Of a stretch of DNA of 64,000 nt, positions 10,417 to 20,062 are shown in pieces (within the stretch, counting starts at the first letter, position 1; the number at the start of each line of letters is the position of its first letter). The DNA is from Haloferula sp. BvORR071 (lineage in GTDB: Bacteria; Verrucomicrobiota; Verrucomicrobiia; Verrucomicrobiales; Akkermansiaceae): the NCBI RefSeq assembly GCF_000739615.1, contig NZ_BATP01000059.1:232213-296212 (forward strand). Reading direction: 5' to 3'. The position numbers were made by a program, and so were the translations under genes. The notes under the pieces were generated by a model, which had not been told where the DNA came from, searched no databases, and saw only the letters and a list, made by a program, of their open reading frames with translations.

Positions 10417-10572
10417 TCAAGCCTCGCCCTTGGTCTTCGGCAGACCGATGGGGCTACGGCCTTCCTTCCAAACGCCGCGCTCCTTCATGAGCTTCACGCG
10501 CTCGAAACGCTTCATCACGGAGCGCTTACCTTCGGCGCCGCCTTTTGCCTTGAGACTGCTGTGCTTGGACAT
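10417..10572 (-). CDS. Small basic protein, Verrucomicrobia/Chlamydiae type
   Basis: The predicted protein has 51 residues, starting MSKHSSLKAKGGAEGKRSV and containing MKRFERVKLMKERGVWKEG near the middle. It has about 16 Lys/Arg and matches the small basic protein family (TIGR04137-like) that is found in Chlamydiae, Verrucomicrobia and relatives. The family is thought to associate with ribosomes or RNA, but no function is proven. The ATG at 10572 is chosen over upstream in-frame starts because it matches the family N-terminus. It sits between upp and the RluB-type gene, all on the minus strand. It is a useful lineage marker. Confidence 0.82.
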   Translation of the reverse strand: MSKHSSLKAKGGAEGKRSVMKRFERVKLMKERGVWKEGRSPIGLPKTKGEA

Positions 10573-10660
10573 GGGAAAATCGTTGTTTTTACGCGGGGCG
10601 CGGACGCTAGGAAGCTCTGGCTCCCTTGGCAATGGGAAAATCCGGCCTTTTCCGCTTTTC

Positions 10661-11281
10661 TCACGCAGTTCCGAACAATCGGTCGCCTGCATCGCCCAAT
10701 CCCGGGAGGATATAGCCCCGGTCATTCAGCCCCCGGTCGATCGAGGCAGTGAAGACCGGGATCTCTGGAAAGGCCGCCTCGAAGGTCGCAATCCCCTCTG
10801 GAGCTGCCACCAGACAGGCGAAGCGCAGGTGCGTCGCTCCGAGGTCGATCAGTCGCCGGGCTGCCTCCACCGCGGAGCCGCCGGTCGCCAGCATCGGGTC
10901 GAGCAGGATCACTTCGCTCTCCGCGAGGATCGGTGGGGTCTTGATGTAGTAGGGCTCCGGCAGGAGGGTCTCCTCATTCCGCGCCAGCCCGATGTGGGCC
11001 ACAGCAGCGCCCGGAAGCAGGTCGAAGAAGCCATCCAAAAAGCCCAGTCCGGCCCGCAGCACGGGTGCCAGAATGATCCGCCGGGTCACCTCCACCCCGC
11101 TGGTCATCTCCAGTGGTGTCTCGCAGCTCACCACCTTGGTTTCGAAATCCGCCGTGACCGCCGGCACCATCAGCGAGCAAATCCGGCGCAGCCGCTGGCG
11201 GAATTCCGGACCGGGACAATTCCGGCAACGCAGGCCCGTGAGCTCTGCCTGGACGAGGGGATGATCGACGACGTGAACCAC
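10661..11281 (-). CDS. upp: Uracil phosphoribosyltransferase
   Basis: The predicted protein has 206 residues, the family length. It converts uracil plus PRPP to UMP in pyrimidine salvage. The PRPP-binding loop LLDPMLATGGSA lies at residues 126-137, and the C-terminal GYILPGLGDAGDRLFGT is the uracil-binding end. The N-terminal half has the family segment ILAPVLRAGLGFLDG. The gene is upstream of the small basic protein gene on the same strand with an 88-bp gap and may share its transcript. Confidence 0.96.
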   Translation of the reverse strand: MVHVVDHPLVQAELTGLRCRNCPGPEFRQRLRRICSLMVPAVTADFETKVVSCETPLEMTSGVEVTRRIILAPVLRAGLGFLDGFFDLLPGAAVAHIGLARNEETLLPEPYYIKTPPILAESEVILLDPMLATGGSAVEAARRLIDLGATHLRFACLVAAPEGIATFEAAFPEIPVFTASIDRGLNDRGYILPGLGDAGDRLFGTA

Positions 11282-11422
11282 GGCATCCTAGAAAGCGCGA
11301 TCCATGCCGGGTGGCAAGTCACGAGGAGGTGTTTCCTCGATGCCAGCCACCTCCGATCAAGGTTGCTGAAAATGGATGTCCGGTAGCGCCGGACGAAAGT
11401 GTGGAAGCCGCTATTGGAGCCG

Positions 11423-12433
11423 CTAGGGTTTGATTTTGACTTGGGCTTGGCTGAGGATCTCGGCGTTCTCAATTTGGCTCAAAAAGTCGTCCACTCTTCC
11501 GTCACCGCTATTAGACGCGAAGAAAGCCAGCTGTGCGAGAAGGCGGTCCTTGGCAATACTTGAGCCCGAATTTTTAAGGTAATCAGCGATTTTTTCCGAG
11601 TTCTTTTCATACCAGCCAGGCCCGACCAAAGTGTCCAGCAGCGTGCCGTTCGAATCGTCGACAAGAGAAAACCGGGGATCCAAATAGCACCGGACCGCCT
11701 CGGCGTTGTTGTAAACAAGGGTATTCAAATTCGTGATGACGCTCTTCGCAATTTCCGCCTTCTGTTCGGGATTGCTTATCTTATCCAAGACTCCGTAGTC
11801 CTTCTTTATCATGGCGATGAATGGTAACAACTCACGCTCAAATGATGATTGGAGCTCAGGCGGGGTGATTCGATGGATGCTGTAATCCAATTCGTCCAGT
11901 TTGTTGCTGGTGGCGTAGGATCTGAAAACCATCTCGTAAAACTCCTGATTCACGGTTTGTCCTTGAGCTGAGTGCACGGAACTCAAGCTTGCACCCAGAA
12001 TTTCGTGGTTTTCCAGTAACCAGTTGAAGTTCTCTTCGGGGGTTTGAAAATTCAACAGATTGCTCACAAGACTGCTAATGATGATTGCTTTGGTGTCATG
12101 GTCTGCATCTTGGATCAAGTTGGAGAATTCTCTAAGGATTCCGGCCGGATCCTCAGAGACTGCTAGCTCTTCCCGGAGATTTTTTATTCTCTCCAACAAG
12201 TTGCGGTTTTCTTTTCTCTTAGCATCAGCATCCCGCTTTGCTGCTCGATTCGCTCCTGACCTGGCTTCCGCTTCTGCTCTAGCGCTCGAAGAATCAAACG
12301 TGTTTCCTTGAGAATGAGGAAGGGCATTTGAATCTTCTTTCCTGGGTGCGCTCGAAACATCAGAGCGGAGCGTCTTGAATGTGAATGCAGCCGCGGCTAG
12401 CAATATAGCCGCCAGGATCGCCGTTCTTCTCAT
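11423..12433 (-). CDS. Anchored helical protein of unknown function
   Basis: The predicted protein has 336 residues. An N-terminal hydrophobic anchor (TAILAAILLAAAAFTF, residues 4-19) precedes a charged, low-complexity linker rich in Ala, Arg and Lys (about 50-90) and an all-helical domain. The architecture resembles the protein encoded at 31422-32513, although direct similarity is low. Base composition is visibly lower in GC than that of neighbours, which could mean later acquisition or relaxed constraint. No catalytic motif is seen. It is a single gene next to upp. Confidence 0.75.
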   Translation of the reverse strand: MRRTAILAAILLAAAAFTFKTLRSDVSSAPRKEDSNALPHSQGNTFDSSSARAEAEARSGANRAAKRDADAKRKENRNLLERIKNLREELAVSEDPAGILREFSNLIQDADHDTKAIIISSLVSNLLNFQTPEENFNWLLENHEILGASLSSVHSAQGQTVNQEFYEMVFRSYATSNKLDELDYSIHRITPPELQSSFERELLPFIAMIKKDYGVLDKISNPEQKAEIAKSVITNLNTLVYNNAEAVRCYLDPRFSLVDDSNGTLLDTLVGPGWYEKNSEKIADYLKNSGSSIAKDRLLAQLAFFASNSGDGRVDDFLSQIENAEILSQAQVKIKP

Positions 12434-12692
12434 GACTTCAGGCTATGCATGCGAACGTCCGTAGATCAATTGTTGTTTCGGATGCCGTCATGTTGAGTGA
12501 ATATCTTGATGGGTTAGCGGCGATTTGCTGTGGTTGGCGGGAGTAATTCTTCGAATCGATATACCTCCAGCGTTGGGAAAGGAATCGCGCCCACCTGCAG
12601 TGTCACCGCCAATTCCGCCAGCTGAGGGCGCTTGGATGAGTGCATATTCAACGTGACCCGCGGCTTCCGGGGAGGCCGACAAGTCATGCCCC
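12434..12692. other. Intergenic region without a supported gene
   Basis: Together with the terminator at 12693-12726 this makes a 322-bp gap. Two short minus-strand frames cover it, but neither has a convincing start, and the longer one begins inside the upstream isomerase gene and runs through its terminator. I see no RNA gene or repeat here. Confidence 0.4.
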
Positions 12693-12726
12693 TGAAAAAG
12701 AAAACCCGCACCATTTCTGGCGCGGG
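12693..12726 (-). terminator. Rho-independent terminator of the TIM-barrel isomerase
   Basis: On the minus strand CCCGCGCC pairs with GGTGCGGG (one G-U pair) around the loop AGAAAT, followed by TTTTCTTTTT. It begins 30 bp after the stop codon of the isomerase at 12756. This is a textbook intrinsic terminator. Confidence 0.85.
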
Positions 12727-12755
12727 CGATACAACGGAAGCTCTGGCCCCGATGC

Positions 12756-13598
12756 TCAGCCGAGGCACTCCTTAATATAAGCGATCCCCTTCGTATAAAC
12801 CTCCTCAGGAGTCGGGAACAGATCGCGCCACACTCGGGTCGCAGCCGCCAATTCGGGCAGGGCGCGGCCGAAGGCCTCGATGGTCAGCCAGCCGGTGTAG
12901 CCTTCTTCCTTGAGCACGGCGATGCTCTCCTTGATCTGCGCGTGGCCGGTGCCCGGGGTGCCGCGGTCGTTCTCGGAGATATGCACGTGGCCCACGCTCT
13001 TGATATGCTTGCGGAGGCTCTCGGCGGGGTGCTTCTCCTCGATGTTCGCGTGGAAGGTATCGTACATCGTGGTGAAGTTCGGGTGGTTCACCAGCGCGGA
13101 GTATTCAGCACCCTGCTGCATGGTGGTGATGAAGTAGCACTCGAAGCGGTTCAGCCACTCGATCACCAGCTTCACGCCGGCTTCCTGCGCGTAGTCGGCG
13201 ACCTTGCGGTGGACCTCAGCGGCGCGGTTCCACTCGTCCAAGGTCACGGGGTCTCCGGAGAAGACGCCCAGCGGCTGGTGGTAGGGGCCCATCAGGATCT
13301 CGGTGCCGGCGGCGTGGCAGGAGTCGACGATGGTCTTCAGGTAGTCCACTGCGGCGGCGCGATGCGAAGCCTCCGGGCTGCAGGGGCTGTGCTCCGCATC
13401 GGGGATCACGGTCACGGCTGTGGAGCGCAGGCCCTGGTCGCGCAGCGCTTGGCCGACGACCTTGTAGTGGGCGGCATCGGCGGCGAAAATCGGCAACTCC
13501 ACGCCATCGTAGCCGGCAGTCTTGAGGGAGGAGAGCAGGTGGAATTGATCTTCTTGGAGCTGACCGGTCCACAGAAGCAGGTTGAAGCCGAGTTTCAT
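12756..13598 (-). CDS. Sugar phosphate isomerase/epimerase family protein
   Basis: The predicted protein has 280 residues and is a xylose isomerase-like TIM barrel, similar to hydroxypyruvate isomerase and ketose 3-epimerases. The start MKLGFNLLLWTG is typical. Likely metal-binding acidic or His residues occur in VIEWLNRFECYF, MYDTFHANIEE, GHVHISENDRG and LTIEAFG, in the order expected for the family (Glu, Asp, His, Glu). It is probably an intracellular metal-dependent sugar epimerase or isomerase. It is divergent from the four-gene sugar cluster starting at 13708, with a 109-bp shared promoter region. Substrate unknown. Confidence 0.88.
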   Translation of the reverse strand: MKLGFNLLLWTGQLQEDQFHLLSSLKTAGYDGVELPIFAADAAHYKVVGQALRDQGLRSTAVTVIPDAEHSPCSPEASHRAAAVDYLKTIVDSCHAAGTEILMGPYHQPLGVFSGDPVTLDEWNRAAEVHRKVADYAQEAGVKLVIEWLNRFECYFITTMQQGAEYSALVNHPNFTTMYDTFHANIEEKHPAESLRKHIKSVGHVHISENDRGTPGTGHAQIKESIAVLKEEGYTGWLTIEAFGRALPELAAATRVWRDLFPTPEEVYTKGIAYIKECLG

Positions 13599-13707
13599 GC
13601 TGCCGCATTCCCTAATAGCCCGGCCTCGGGGCGACCATTCCAATTTTCGTCAGAATGTGATTTTGCTTCCGTTTTTGTGAGATTTTTTCTGAATCGCGGC
13701 CTTCCCA

Positions 13708-14811
13708 ATGACTGAGCTGATTCACGGTGAGCCAAGTTGGTGTCTATCCCACGAGCGGGTTAGGCTGCAAGTCGCTTGCCGTGGCGGACATTTGGCGCCG
13801 GTGGAATTCACGCTGAACGGCCGGACGGTCGCGCCCTATTCGCTGTCGCCGTGGACCCGTGATGAGGTGGATGCGACCCTGCCGGAGCTGCTCAAGGTGC
13901 TGCGCGGGGATTTCCTGTGTTTTCCTTTCGGCGGACAGAAAGTCGGGCCGCCGCACGGTGCTTCCGCGAACAATGAGTGGAAGATCGTGGCGGGCGGGGA
14001 CAACATCCTGCACCTCGGTCTCGATGACCCGGAGTCCGGGGCCTGGGTGGAGAAGATCCTCAGCTTGAGGGAAGGGCAGGCCGCCATCTACTGCGATCAT
14101 CGTATTACGGGTGCCGAGGGCGACTACAGCTACGGCAATCACCCGGTGCTCGACTTCTCCGGCCTGGCGGACGGCGTGGCGCGGATCAGCGTTTCTCCAT
14201 TCCGCTGGGGCTCGGTTTATACCGGGATCTTCTCGAATCCGATCAACCGCGAGTATCAGGCGCTGCGGCAGGGGGCGGAGTTTTCCGACTTGCAGGCGGT
14301 GCCGCTTGCCACAGGAGGAAGCACGGATCTCACGCGTTATCCGGCGCGCCGGGGCTATGACGACGTGGTGATGATGGCCAGTGAACCGGCCACCGCGGAG
14401 CAGCCCTTCGCCTGGTCCGCGGCGGTGCTGGATGGCTATGTTTGGTTTTCTTTGAAGAATCCGGCGGACTTCCCGTGCACGATCTTCTGGATCAGCAATG
14501 GCGGGCGTCACGGTGAGCCATGGAATGGGCGACACCTCGGCCGCATGGGCATCGAGGAAGTCTGCTCGCACTTCGCCGATGGCGTGGACGTTTCGCGCAC
14601 GAATCCGCTCCAAGCTGCGGGCGTGCCGACCACCCGCAAGTTCCGCAAGGACGAGACCGTTTCCCTGCGGACCATCCAGGCGGCGGCAGAAGTCCCGGAA
14701 GGCTTCGGTATGGTCAGCTCCATCGTCCCCGCCGGTCCCGGCAAAGTGAAGATCAGCGGCGACTCCGGGCAGTCCTTGGAAGCCGCCATCGATTGGAATT
14801 TCGTTCTCTAA
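13708..14811 (+). CDS. Aldose-epimerase-like (mutarotase-fold) protein
   Basis: The predicted protein has 367 residues and no signal peptide. It shows the pattern of galactose mutarotase-fold proteins: an early GGHLAPVEF strand, PPHGASANNEW (the HG...W segment), GNHPVLDF (matching the HPYF region) and a late WNGRHLGRMGIEEV that could carry the acidic base. Direct family assignment is uncertain, and DUF4432-like proteins are an alternative. As first gene of the plus-strand sugar cluster it may interconvert anomers or sense the substrate. The next gene begins 66 bp downstream. Confidence 0.72.
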   Translation: MTELIHGEPSWCLSHERVRLQVACRGGHLAPVEFTLNGRTVAPYSLSPWTRDEVDATLPELLKVLRGDFLCFPFGGQKVGPPHGASANNEWKIVAGGDNILHLGLDDPESGAWVEKILSLREGQAAIYCDHRITGAEGDYSYGNHPVLDFSGLADGVARISVSPFRWGSVYTGIFSNPINREYQALRQGAEFSDLQAVPLATGGSTDLTRYPARRGYDDVVMMASEPATAEQPFAWSAAVLDGYVWFSLKNPADFPCTIFWISNGGRHGEPWNGRHLGRMGIEEVCSHFADGVDVSRTNPLQAAGVPTTRKFRKDETVSLRTIQAAAEVPEGFGMVSSIVPAGPGKVKISGDSGQSLEAAIDWNFVL

Positions 14812-14876
14812 CCTATCAAGGCATCCGCAAACGGGACTCTGAGTCACCTACCACCCAACATCTACAACCCAAGATC

Positions 14877-15878
14877 ATGAAACTTCACAATGCCATGTGG
14901 CCCGGCCTGGTCGGGAAGGAACCCGGCACCGACCATCCGCCGATCTCGCTCGAGCGCATGCTCGAAATGACTGCCGCCGCCTCCGTCAATGGCCGCAAAT
15001 ACGACGGTGTGGACCTGTTCCTGTTTCACCCGCACACCGACCCCGACGCTTCCGACGACGCGATCAAGGCGATGGCCGACCAGATCGCGGCGCACGGCCT
15101 GAAGGTCGGCTCGCTGGTGGCCCCGGTCTGGCCGGGCACCGTCGGCGGACCGGCTTTCGGCTCGGCTGATGATCGCAAGAACTTCGTTCTCGCCGTCGAG
15201 AAGGCCTGCCGCATCGCCGACATCCTCAAAGCGCATGGCGTGCGTGAGTATGGACTGATCCGCATCGACTCCGCCGGTGGCGTGCACGATTGGGCGGAAG
15301 ATCCGGCCGGCAATACCAAGAAGATCGCCGAGACTTGGCGTGAAGCCGGCAAGGTCGCTGCCCAACACGGCGAGCGCCTCGCTGCGGAAGGTGAGATCTG
15401 CTGGGGTGGCATGCACTCGTGGAAGGCGATGATCGACACGCTGGAAGCGACCGGCATGCCGGAGACCGTCGGCTTCCAGGCTGACCTCGCCCACACCTAC
15501 CTCTACCTCATGGGCTACAATGCTCCCGAGGCGGCCCTCCTCAAGGAAGGCTACACCGACGAGGAGTTCTGGCCTGCCTACAAGACGCTGACCGATGCGC
15601 TGCGCCCGTGGACCATCGACTTCCACGTTGCACAGAACGATGGCTCGGTCCACGGAACCGGCAGCCACGACAAGACCGGCCGCCACTGCCGTGCCGATGA
15701 CCCGAATGGCAAGCTGGACATCGTCAAGTGCTCCACCTTCTGGCTGCAAGGCGCTGCCGAGCGCGGCATGAAGCATATCTGTTGGGACGGTTGCATGTTC
15801 CCCAACGACATCCTCGAGGACGCCCGCACCTGGGAGACCATCCTCGGCAAGATGATCGAAGTCGACGAGGCGCTCTGA
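14877..15878 (+). CDS. Sugar phosphate isomerase/epimerase family protein (second TIM barrel)
   Basis: The predicted protein has 333 residues and starts at the ATG at 14877 (MKLHNAMWPGLVGKE). The frame is open far upstream, but that part overlaps the preceding gene. Candidate metal ligands are in LAAEGEICWGG (Glu), VGFQADLAHTYLY (Asp, His), IDFHVAQNDGS (His) and a late ICWDGCMF (Asp). The TIM-barrel type is AP-endonuclease-2-like. It is not a close paralogue of the gene at 12756-13598, because motif spacing differs. It is the second gene of the cluster, with the cupin gene 43 bp downstream. A role in isomerisation of a keto sugar or cyclitol is inferred. Confidence 0.85.
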   Translation: MKLHNAMWPGLVGKEPGTDHPPISLERMLEMTAAASVNGRKYDGVDLFLFHPHTDPDASDDAIKAMADQIAAHGLKVGSLVAPVWPGTVGGPAFGSADDRKNFVLAVEKACRIADILKAHGVREYGLIRIDSAGGVHDWAEDPAGNTKKIAETWREAGKVAAQHGERLAAEGEICWGGMHSWKAMIDTLEATGMPETVGFQADLAHTYLYLMGYNAPEAALLKEGYTDEEFWPAYKTLTDALRPWTIDFHVAQNDGSVHGTGSHDKTGRHCRADDPNGKLDIVKCSTFWLQGAAERGMKHICWDGCMFPNDILEDARTWETILGKMIEVDEAL

Positions 15879-15921
15879 AGCGGCGGCCACTCCATTCACC
15901 ATTCTTCAGGATCCATCTACC

Positions 15922-17232
<1,311 letters not shown>

Positions 17233-17278
17233 CGTCGTTTTGAATCAAACATCAATCCAGCAGACACACCCAAGCAAC

Positions 17279-18433
17279 ATGTCTCAGAAAAAGGAAATCC
17301 GCATCGGCCTCATCGGCTACGGCTTCATGGGCCGTACCCACTCGAATGCCTACTCGCAGCTCAGCCACTTCTTCGACACCACTCACGTTCCGATCCGCCA
17401 GGCCGTCTGCGGCCGCGATGAAGCCAAGGTGAAGGCCTTTGCCGAGAAGTGGGGCTATGCTTCCTACGAGACCGACTGGCGCAAGCTGGTCGCCCGTGAG
17501 GACATCGATGCCGTGGACATCTGTACCCCGAACGACTCCCATGCGGAGATCGCGCTCGAGTGCATCAAGCACGGCAAGATGATCCTCTGCGAGAAGCCGC
17601 TGGCGCTGAACGGCGAGCAGGGTGAGGCCATGGTCAAGGCGGTGGAAGCCTCCGGCCTGCCGAACCTGGTGTGGTACAACTACCGCTTCTTGCCCGCCGT
17701 CACGCTGGCGAAGAACATCGTCGATGCCGGCGAGCTCGGCCGGGTCTTCCACTACCGCGCGAACTTCCTGCAGGACTGGACGATCTCCGAAGAGCTGCCG
17801 CAAGGCGGTGCCGGACTCTGGCGCCTTGATGCCGCGGCGGCGGGTTCCGGTGTGACCGGTGACCTTCTGGCTCACTGCATTGATACCGCCCGCTGGCTCA
17901 ACGGCGACATCGTCTCCGTCTCCGCGATGACCGAAACCTTCATCAAGGAACGCGTGCACACCGCCACCGGCGAGAAGCACCCGGTCACCATCGACGACGC
18001 CTGTGCCTTCCTTGCGCGCTTCGAAAACGGCTCGCTCGCGATCTTCGAGAGTACCCGCTACGCCCGTGGTCACAAGGCCCTCTACACCTTCGAGATCAAC
18101 GGTGAGAAGAAGTCCTTGGCCTGGGATCTGCACGATCTCAACTACCTGTCCTACTTCGATCACGGCGTTCCCGGCGATCGCCGCGGCTGGACCAACATCC
18201 ACACCACCGACGGGGATCATCCTTACTCGGGCAACTGGTGGGTGCCCGGTCTGTGCCTCGGCTACGAGCACTCCTTCACGCACGAGCTCGCGGAGTTCTT
18301 CAAGGATCTCGATGCGCCGCAGAAGGAGAAGCGTTACCCTGACTTCCGCCACGCGCTGGGCACGCAGTACGTCTGCGATGCCGTGCTTGAGTCCGCGAAG
18401 ACCAAGCAGTGGGTGGATGTGAAGAAGGCTTGA
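17279..18433 (+). CDS. Gfo/Idh/MocA family oxidoreductase
   Basis: The predicted protein has 384 residues. The NAD(P)-binding Rossmann motif is in RIGLIGYGFMGRTHSNAYS, the family Lys lies in CEKPLAL, and the substrate domain has the segment GSGVTGDLLAHCIDTARWL with the likely catalytic Asp and His. Such enzymes oxidise a sugar or cyclitol hydroxyl to a ketone. The ATG at 17279 is preferred over an upstream TTG at 17240. It is the last gene of the cluster and is followed by a strong terminator. With the isomerases it suggests a keto-sugar or inositol-like route. Confidence 0.93.
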   Translation: MSQKKEIRIGLIGYGFMGRTHSNAYSQLSHFFDTTHVPIRQAVCGRDEAKVKAFAEKWGYASYETDWRKLVAREDIDAVDICTPNDSHAEIALECIKHGKMILCEKPLALNGEQGEAMVKAVEASGLPNLVWYNYRFLPAVTLAKNIVDAGELGRVFHYRANFLQDWTISEELPQGGAGLWRLDAAAAGSGVTGDLLAHCIDTARWLNGDIVSVSAMTETFIKERVHTATGEKHPVTIDDACAFLARFENGSLAIFESTRYARGHKALYTFEINGEKKSLAWDLHDLNYLSYFDHGVPGDRRGWTNIHTTDGDHPYSGNWWVPGLCLGYEHSFTHELAEFFKDLDAPQKEKRYPDFRHALGTQYVCDAVLESAKTKQWVDVKKA

Positions 18434-18451
18434 GCGCCGCCTTCAATCTAC

Positions 18452-18494
18452 AACTGCCGGATTCTCCTTGGGGGGAATCCGGCAGTTTTGTTTT
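18452..18494 (+). terminator. Rho-independent terminator of the sugar cluster
   Basis: AACTGCCGGATTC at 18452-18464 pairs perfectly with GAATCCGGCAGTT at 18475-18487 (13 bp), followed by TTGTTTT. It begins 18 bp after the stop codon of the dehydrogenase gene. Confidence 0.93.
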
Positions 18495-18530
18495 CAGTAG
18501 GCGCCTAGTGCTACTACGATACCGGAGCCT

Positions 18531-18553
18531 CTTTGTAGTCTTGCGGCTACACG
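18531..18553. repeat. GTAG/CTAC hairpin repeat, copy 1
   Basis: CTTTGTAGTC at 18531-18540 followed by CGGCTAC matches the unit at 37962-37978. GTAG pairs with CTAC. The stop codon of the kinase gene (18547-18549) lies inside it, so the end of that gene has been made by the repeat. Confidence 0.45.
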
Positions 18554-20016
18554 ACCACCGGACGAGTCACGGACCGCCACACCTTCCGGATGGTCCACCA
18601 GTCGAGCAGTCCAACGATCAGGAGCGTCGGCAGCGCCCACTGCAGGTAGTTCGTGGCAGTCCAGGATGACATCGGGATGGGATCGAATGGACCGCCATCC
18701 TTCAGTGAGAGAATGAAGGGCACGAGGTAGCGGAGGAGGACGGCGATCAGGATATCCAGGAGCAGCAGCGGAAACAGGAGTCCGTCGAAGACGGCGAGGC
18801 CCAGTCCATAGAGCTTGCCGGCCGAGCGACGGATCTGTGCGACGGAGATCCAGCCAAGCAGGGTGGTGCCCAAGGGCGCTGCGATCCCGAGCGGCAAGAG
18901 CGTGAAGGCAAGCAAGGTCTGCCACCATGCCGGGCCCACGGGTTCTGCTCCGGTAGTGGGCACAAAACTCACGGTGAAGGCAGGGATCACGGCGGCGATG
19001 AAGAGGCAAGCCCAAGCCGCACCGGCCACGGCAGTCCGGGAGAGGCGGGCATCAGGGGCGGCCGGTGGAACTGGTAAGTCGTGGCGGGGTGGGGTGGCGG
19101 CTTCACCGGTGATGGTCTCGACCTGAGTCCTCATCACGCTGGCCGCCTGAAAGCGCAGCTCGGGATCCTTCTCCAGTGCGCGCAAAACGACTTCGTCCAA
19201 CCTGACGTCGATATGCACCTTGCGCGACGGCGCGACGACTTCCTTCCCGGGTTGTTCGCCGGTCAGCATCTCGTAGAGCACCACGCCGAGGGCGTAGATG
19301 TCAGCCCGGCGATCGACGCGGCCTTGTTGCTGCTGCTCCGGTGCCATGTAGGGCGGAGTGCCCGAGCGCTCGCCGACCGCACCCACCAGCGAGGCAATCC
19401 CGAAGTCGGCAATTTTCACGCGGCCATCCCGGTCTAACAGCAGATTCTCCGGCTTGATGTCGCGGTGGACGATGCCTTTGGCATGGGCATATTCGAGCGC
19501 GTCGCAGACCGGCGGCACGATGGCCAGGGCCTGTTCAGGCTCCATCCGGCCATCGCCTAACAGCTCCCTTAGGTTCACGCCGTCGACATACTCCATCACC
19601 AGATAGAAAAGGCCATCGGTCTCGCCGAAGTCGTGGACGGTCACGATATTCGGATGGCTCAGTAGCGCCAGGGTCTTGGCCTCGCGGGCGAAGCGCGTGG
19701 CAAAATCGGGGCGGCCCTCCCATTCACCGGCCAGGACCTTGATGGCGACCAGCCGTTCGAGTGTCTTCTGCCGGGCCTTGTAAACGACGCCCATGCCGCC
19801 GCGGCCCAGGCACTCGAGGATCTCGAACTGAGGGAAGTGGCGTTGCATTTCCTCCGGTGAAAGCGGTGGGCTGCCGGGACCGCTGGCTTCGCCAGGCATT
19901 ACGGTTTCAGCGGCCAGGTTCATGGCCATCACGCAGCGCGGGCAAAGTCCGCCGGGAGCGTCCGCGGAGAGTGTGGAGCCACATTGCGGACAGGTATTGG
20001 TCGAGTGTTGTTTCAT
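18547..20016 (-). CDS. Zinc-ribbon Ser/Thr protein kinase with membrane domain
   Basis: The predicted protein has 489 residues. A zinc ribbon opens it (CPQCG at 9-13, CPRC at 25-28). The kinase domain spans about 65-310: GRGGMGVVYK at 71-80, Lys93 in VAIKVL, HRD at 184-186, DFG at 204-206, APE at 225-227, so all catalytic residues are present. Four or so hydrophobic segments between 340 and 480 anchor the C-terminus. It phosphorylates Ser/Thr in unknown targets. It follows the ECF sigma factor gene by 46 bp on the same strand, an association that is common in Planctomycetes and Verrucomicrobia and suggests one signalling unit. Confidence 0.93.
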   Translation of the reverse strand: MKQHSTNTCPQCGSTLSADAPGGLCPRCVMAMNLAAETVMPGEASGPGSPPLSPEEMQRHFPQFEILECLGRGGMGVVYKARQKTLERLVAIKVLAGEWEGRPDFATRFAREAKTLALLSHPNIVTVHDFGETDGLFYLVMEYVDGVNLRELLGDGRMEPEQALAIVPPVCDALEYAHAKGIVHRDIKPENLLLDRDGRVKIADFGIASLVGAVGERSGTPPYMAPEQQQQGRVDRRADIYALGVVLYEMLTGEQPGKEVVAPSRKVHIDVRLDEVVLRALEKDPELRFQAASVMRTQVETITGEAATPPRHDLPVPPAAPDARLSRTAVAGAAWACLFIAAVIPAFTVSFVPTTGAEPVGPAWWQTLLAFTLLPLGIAAPLGTTLLGWISVAQIRRSAGKLYGLGLAVFDGLLFPLLLLDILIAVLLRYLVPFILSLKDGGPFDPIPMSSWTATNYLQWALPTLLIVGLLDWWTIRKVWRSVTRPVVV

Positions 20017-20062
20017 TCCAACTAGGTCTTAACCGCCGCTGCCGTGACTGTTTCCGGTGTCT

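Noticed and set aside
12514..12768. Short minus-strand frame after the TIM-barrel isomerase
   Set aside because: It starts inside the isomerase gene and passes through an intrinsic terminator; no conserved motif is seen.
18409..18669. Plus-strand frame after the Gfo/Idh/MocA gene
   Set aside because: It overlaps the gene end, a strong terminator and the kinase gene in the other direction; there is no coding support.
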